NCBI GenBank assembly: GCA_047975295.1
Contig: JBKEDH010000167.1
Location: forward strand, 1 to 14,384
DNA: 14,384 nucleotides
Direction: 5' to 3'
Source: JBKEDH01 sp047975295
GTDB lineage: Bacteria > Bacteroidota > Bacteroidia > Flavobacteriales > Flavobacteriaceae
Both the position numbers and the translations under genes were made by a program. Below the pieces are notes generated by a model. It searched no databases and was not told where the DNA came from. It saw only the letters and a program-made list of their open reading frames with translations. Shown here piece after piece: positions 14,251 to 14,384 of the stretch; the first letter of the stretch is position 1, and every line of letters starts with the position of its first letter.

Positions 14251-14280
14251 TTGTTATTGCGGGCAATTATTATATTTTTG
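14251..14280 (+). promoter_or_regulatory. Bacteroidota-type promoter of the last gene
   Basis: TTG (14251-14253) and TATTTTTG (14273-14280) match the -33 and -7 elements of the Bacteroidota primary sigma factor with a 19-base spacer, within the optimal range. Transcription would begin at about 14285-14287. This places the start inside or just after the first ATG (14284) and therefore favours translation from ATG 14305. Confidence 0.7.
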
Positions 14281-14304
14281 TGTATGCAAGAACATAAACA
14301 ATTG

Positions 14305-14384
14305 ATGAAATCACATTTTTTTAACACATTGGCAACAGTTATACTGTTGATTGGTAGTATTAGCTTTACTCATGCACAAAGCCC
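14305..14384 (+). CDS. Exported protein, 5' end only (runs off the window)
   Basis: An open reading frame reaches the right edge of the window. From ATG 14305 it encodes a typical Sec signal peptide: Met-Lys-Ser, a hydrophobic stretch TLATVILLIGSISF, and a cleavage site THA before Gln-Ser. An upstream in-frame ATG at 14284 would add seven charged residues, but the promoter at 14251-14280 would start transcription at or just after it. The 14305 start gives a normal signal peptide and a leader of about 18-20 bases. Only 26 complete codons are visible, so the mature protein and its function cannot be judged. Confidence 0.75.
   Translation, partial: MKSHFFNTLATVILLIGSISFTHAQS

Overview
The window looks like a chromosomal segment of a member of the Bacteroidota, most likely a flavobacterium. 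The DNA is AT-rich, start codons follow A-rich leaders rather than clear Shine-Dalgarno sites, and several upstream regions carry the phylum's TAnnTTTG promoter core. Seven complete genes are recognisable by family or fold. Two more have no described function, and a tenth gene runs off the right edge.

Left part (1-4557, all plus strand): a prolyl-oligopeptidase lipoprotein, an ABC transporter ATPase with a TOBE-like tail, a secreted protein of unknown function carrying a His...Cys pattern like that of caspase-fold proteins, and a GNAT acetyltransferase. These look like housekeeping or accessory genes with no obvious common pathway.

Centre (4588-9136): this is the most interesting part. A WYL-domain regulator on the minus strand is divergent from a plus-strand unit made of a 0.9 kb non-coding region, a slipin/Band-7 protein and a complete-active-site RtcB RNA ligase. 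The non-coding region is packed with inverted repeats and tRNA pieces. It holds one near-complete cloverleaf (5798-5873) and one module in which the tRNA order is circularly permuted: T-arm, acceptor stem closed by an AAAA loop, D-arm, with the anticodon stem closing the module (6008-6098). A second, partial T-arm/acceptor/D-arm module follows directly (6097-6148), then isolated anticodon-arm-like hairpins (6150-6189), further hairpins and a terminator-like stem. A regulator, tRNA-mimic RNA and an RNA ligase together suggest an RNA-damage response or RNA-repair island. The permuted module recalls the tRNA-mimicking domain of bacterial Y RNAs (YrlA), which are found near Ro60/RtcB genes, but no Ro60 (TROVE) gene is present here. 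A dyad at 5661-5679 is a candidate operator for the WYL regulator, and a second structured spacer lies between slipin and rtcB.

Right part (9137-14384): a terminator, phosphoenolpyruvate carboxylase on the minus strand, a divergent 611-residue protein whose motifs resemble a nitronate-monooxygenase-like TIM barrel with an added Cys-rich region, and the first codons of an exported protein preceded by a textbook Bacteroidota promoter.
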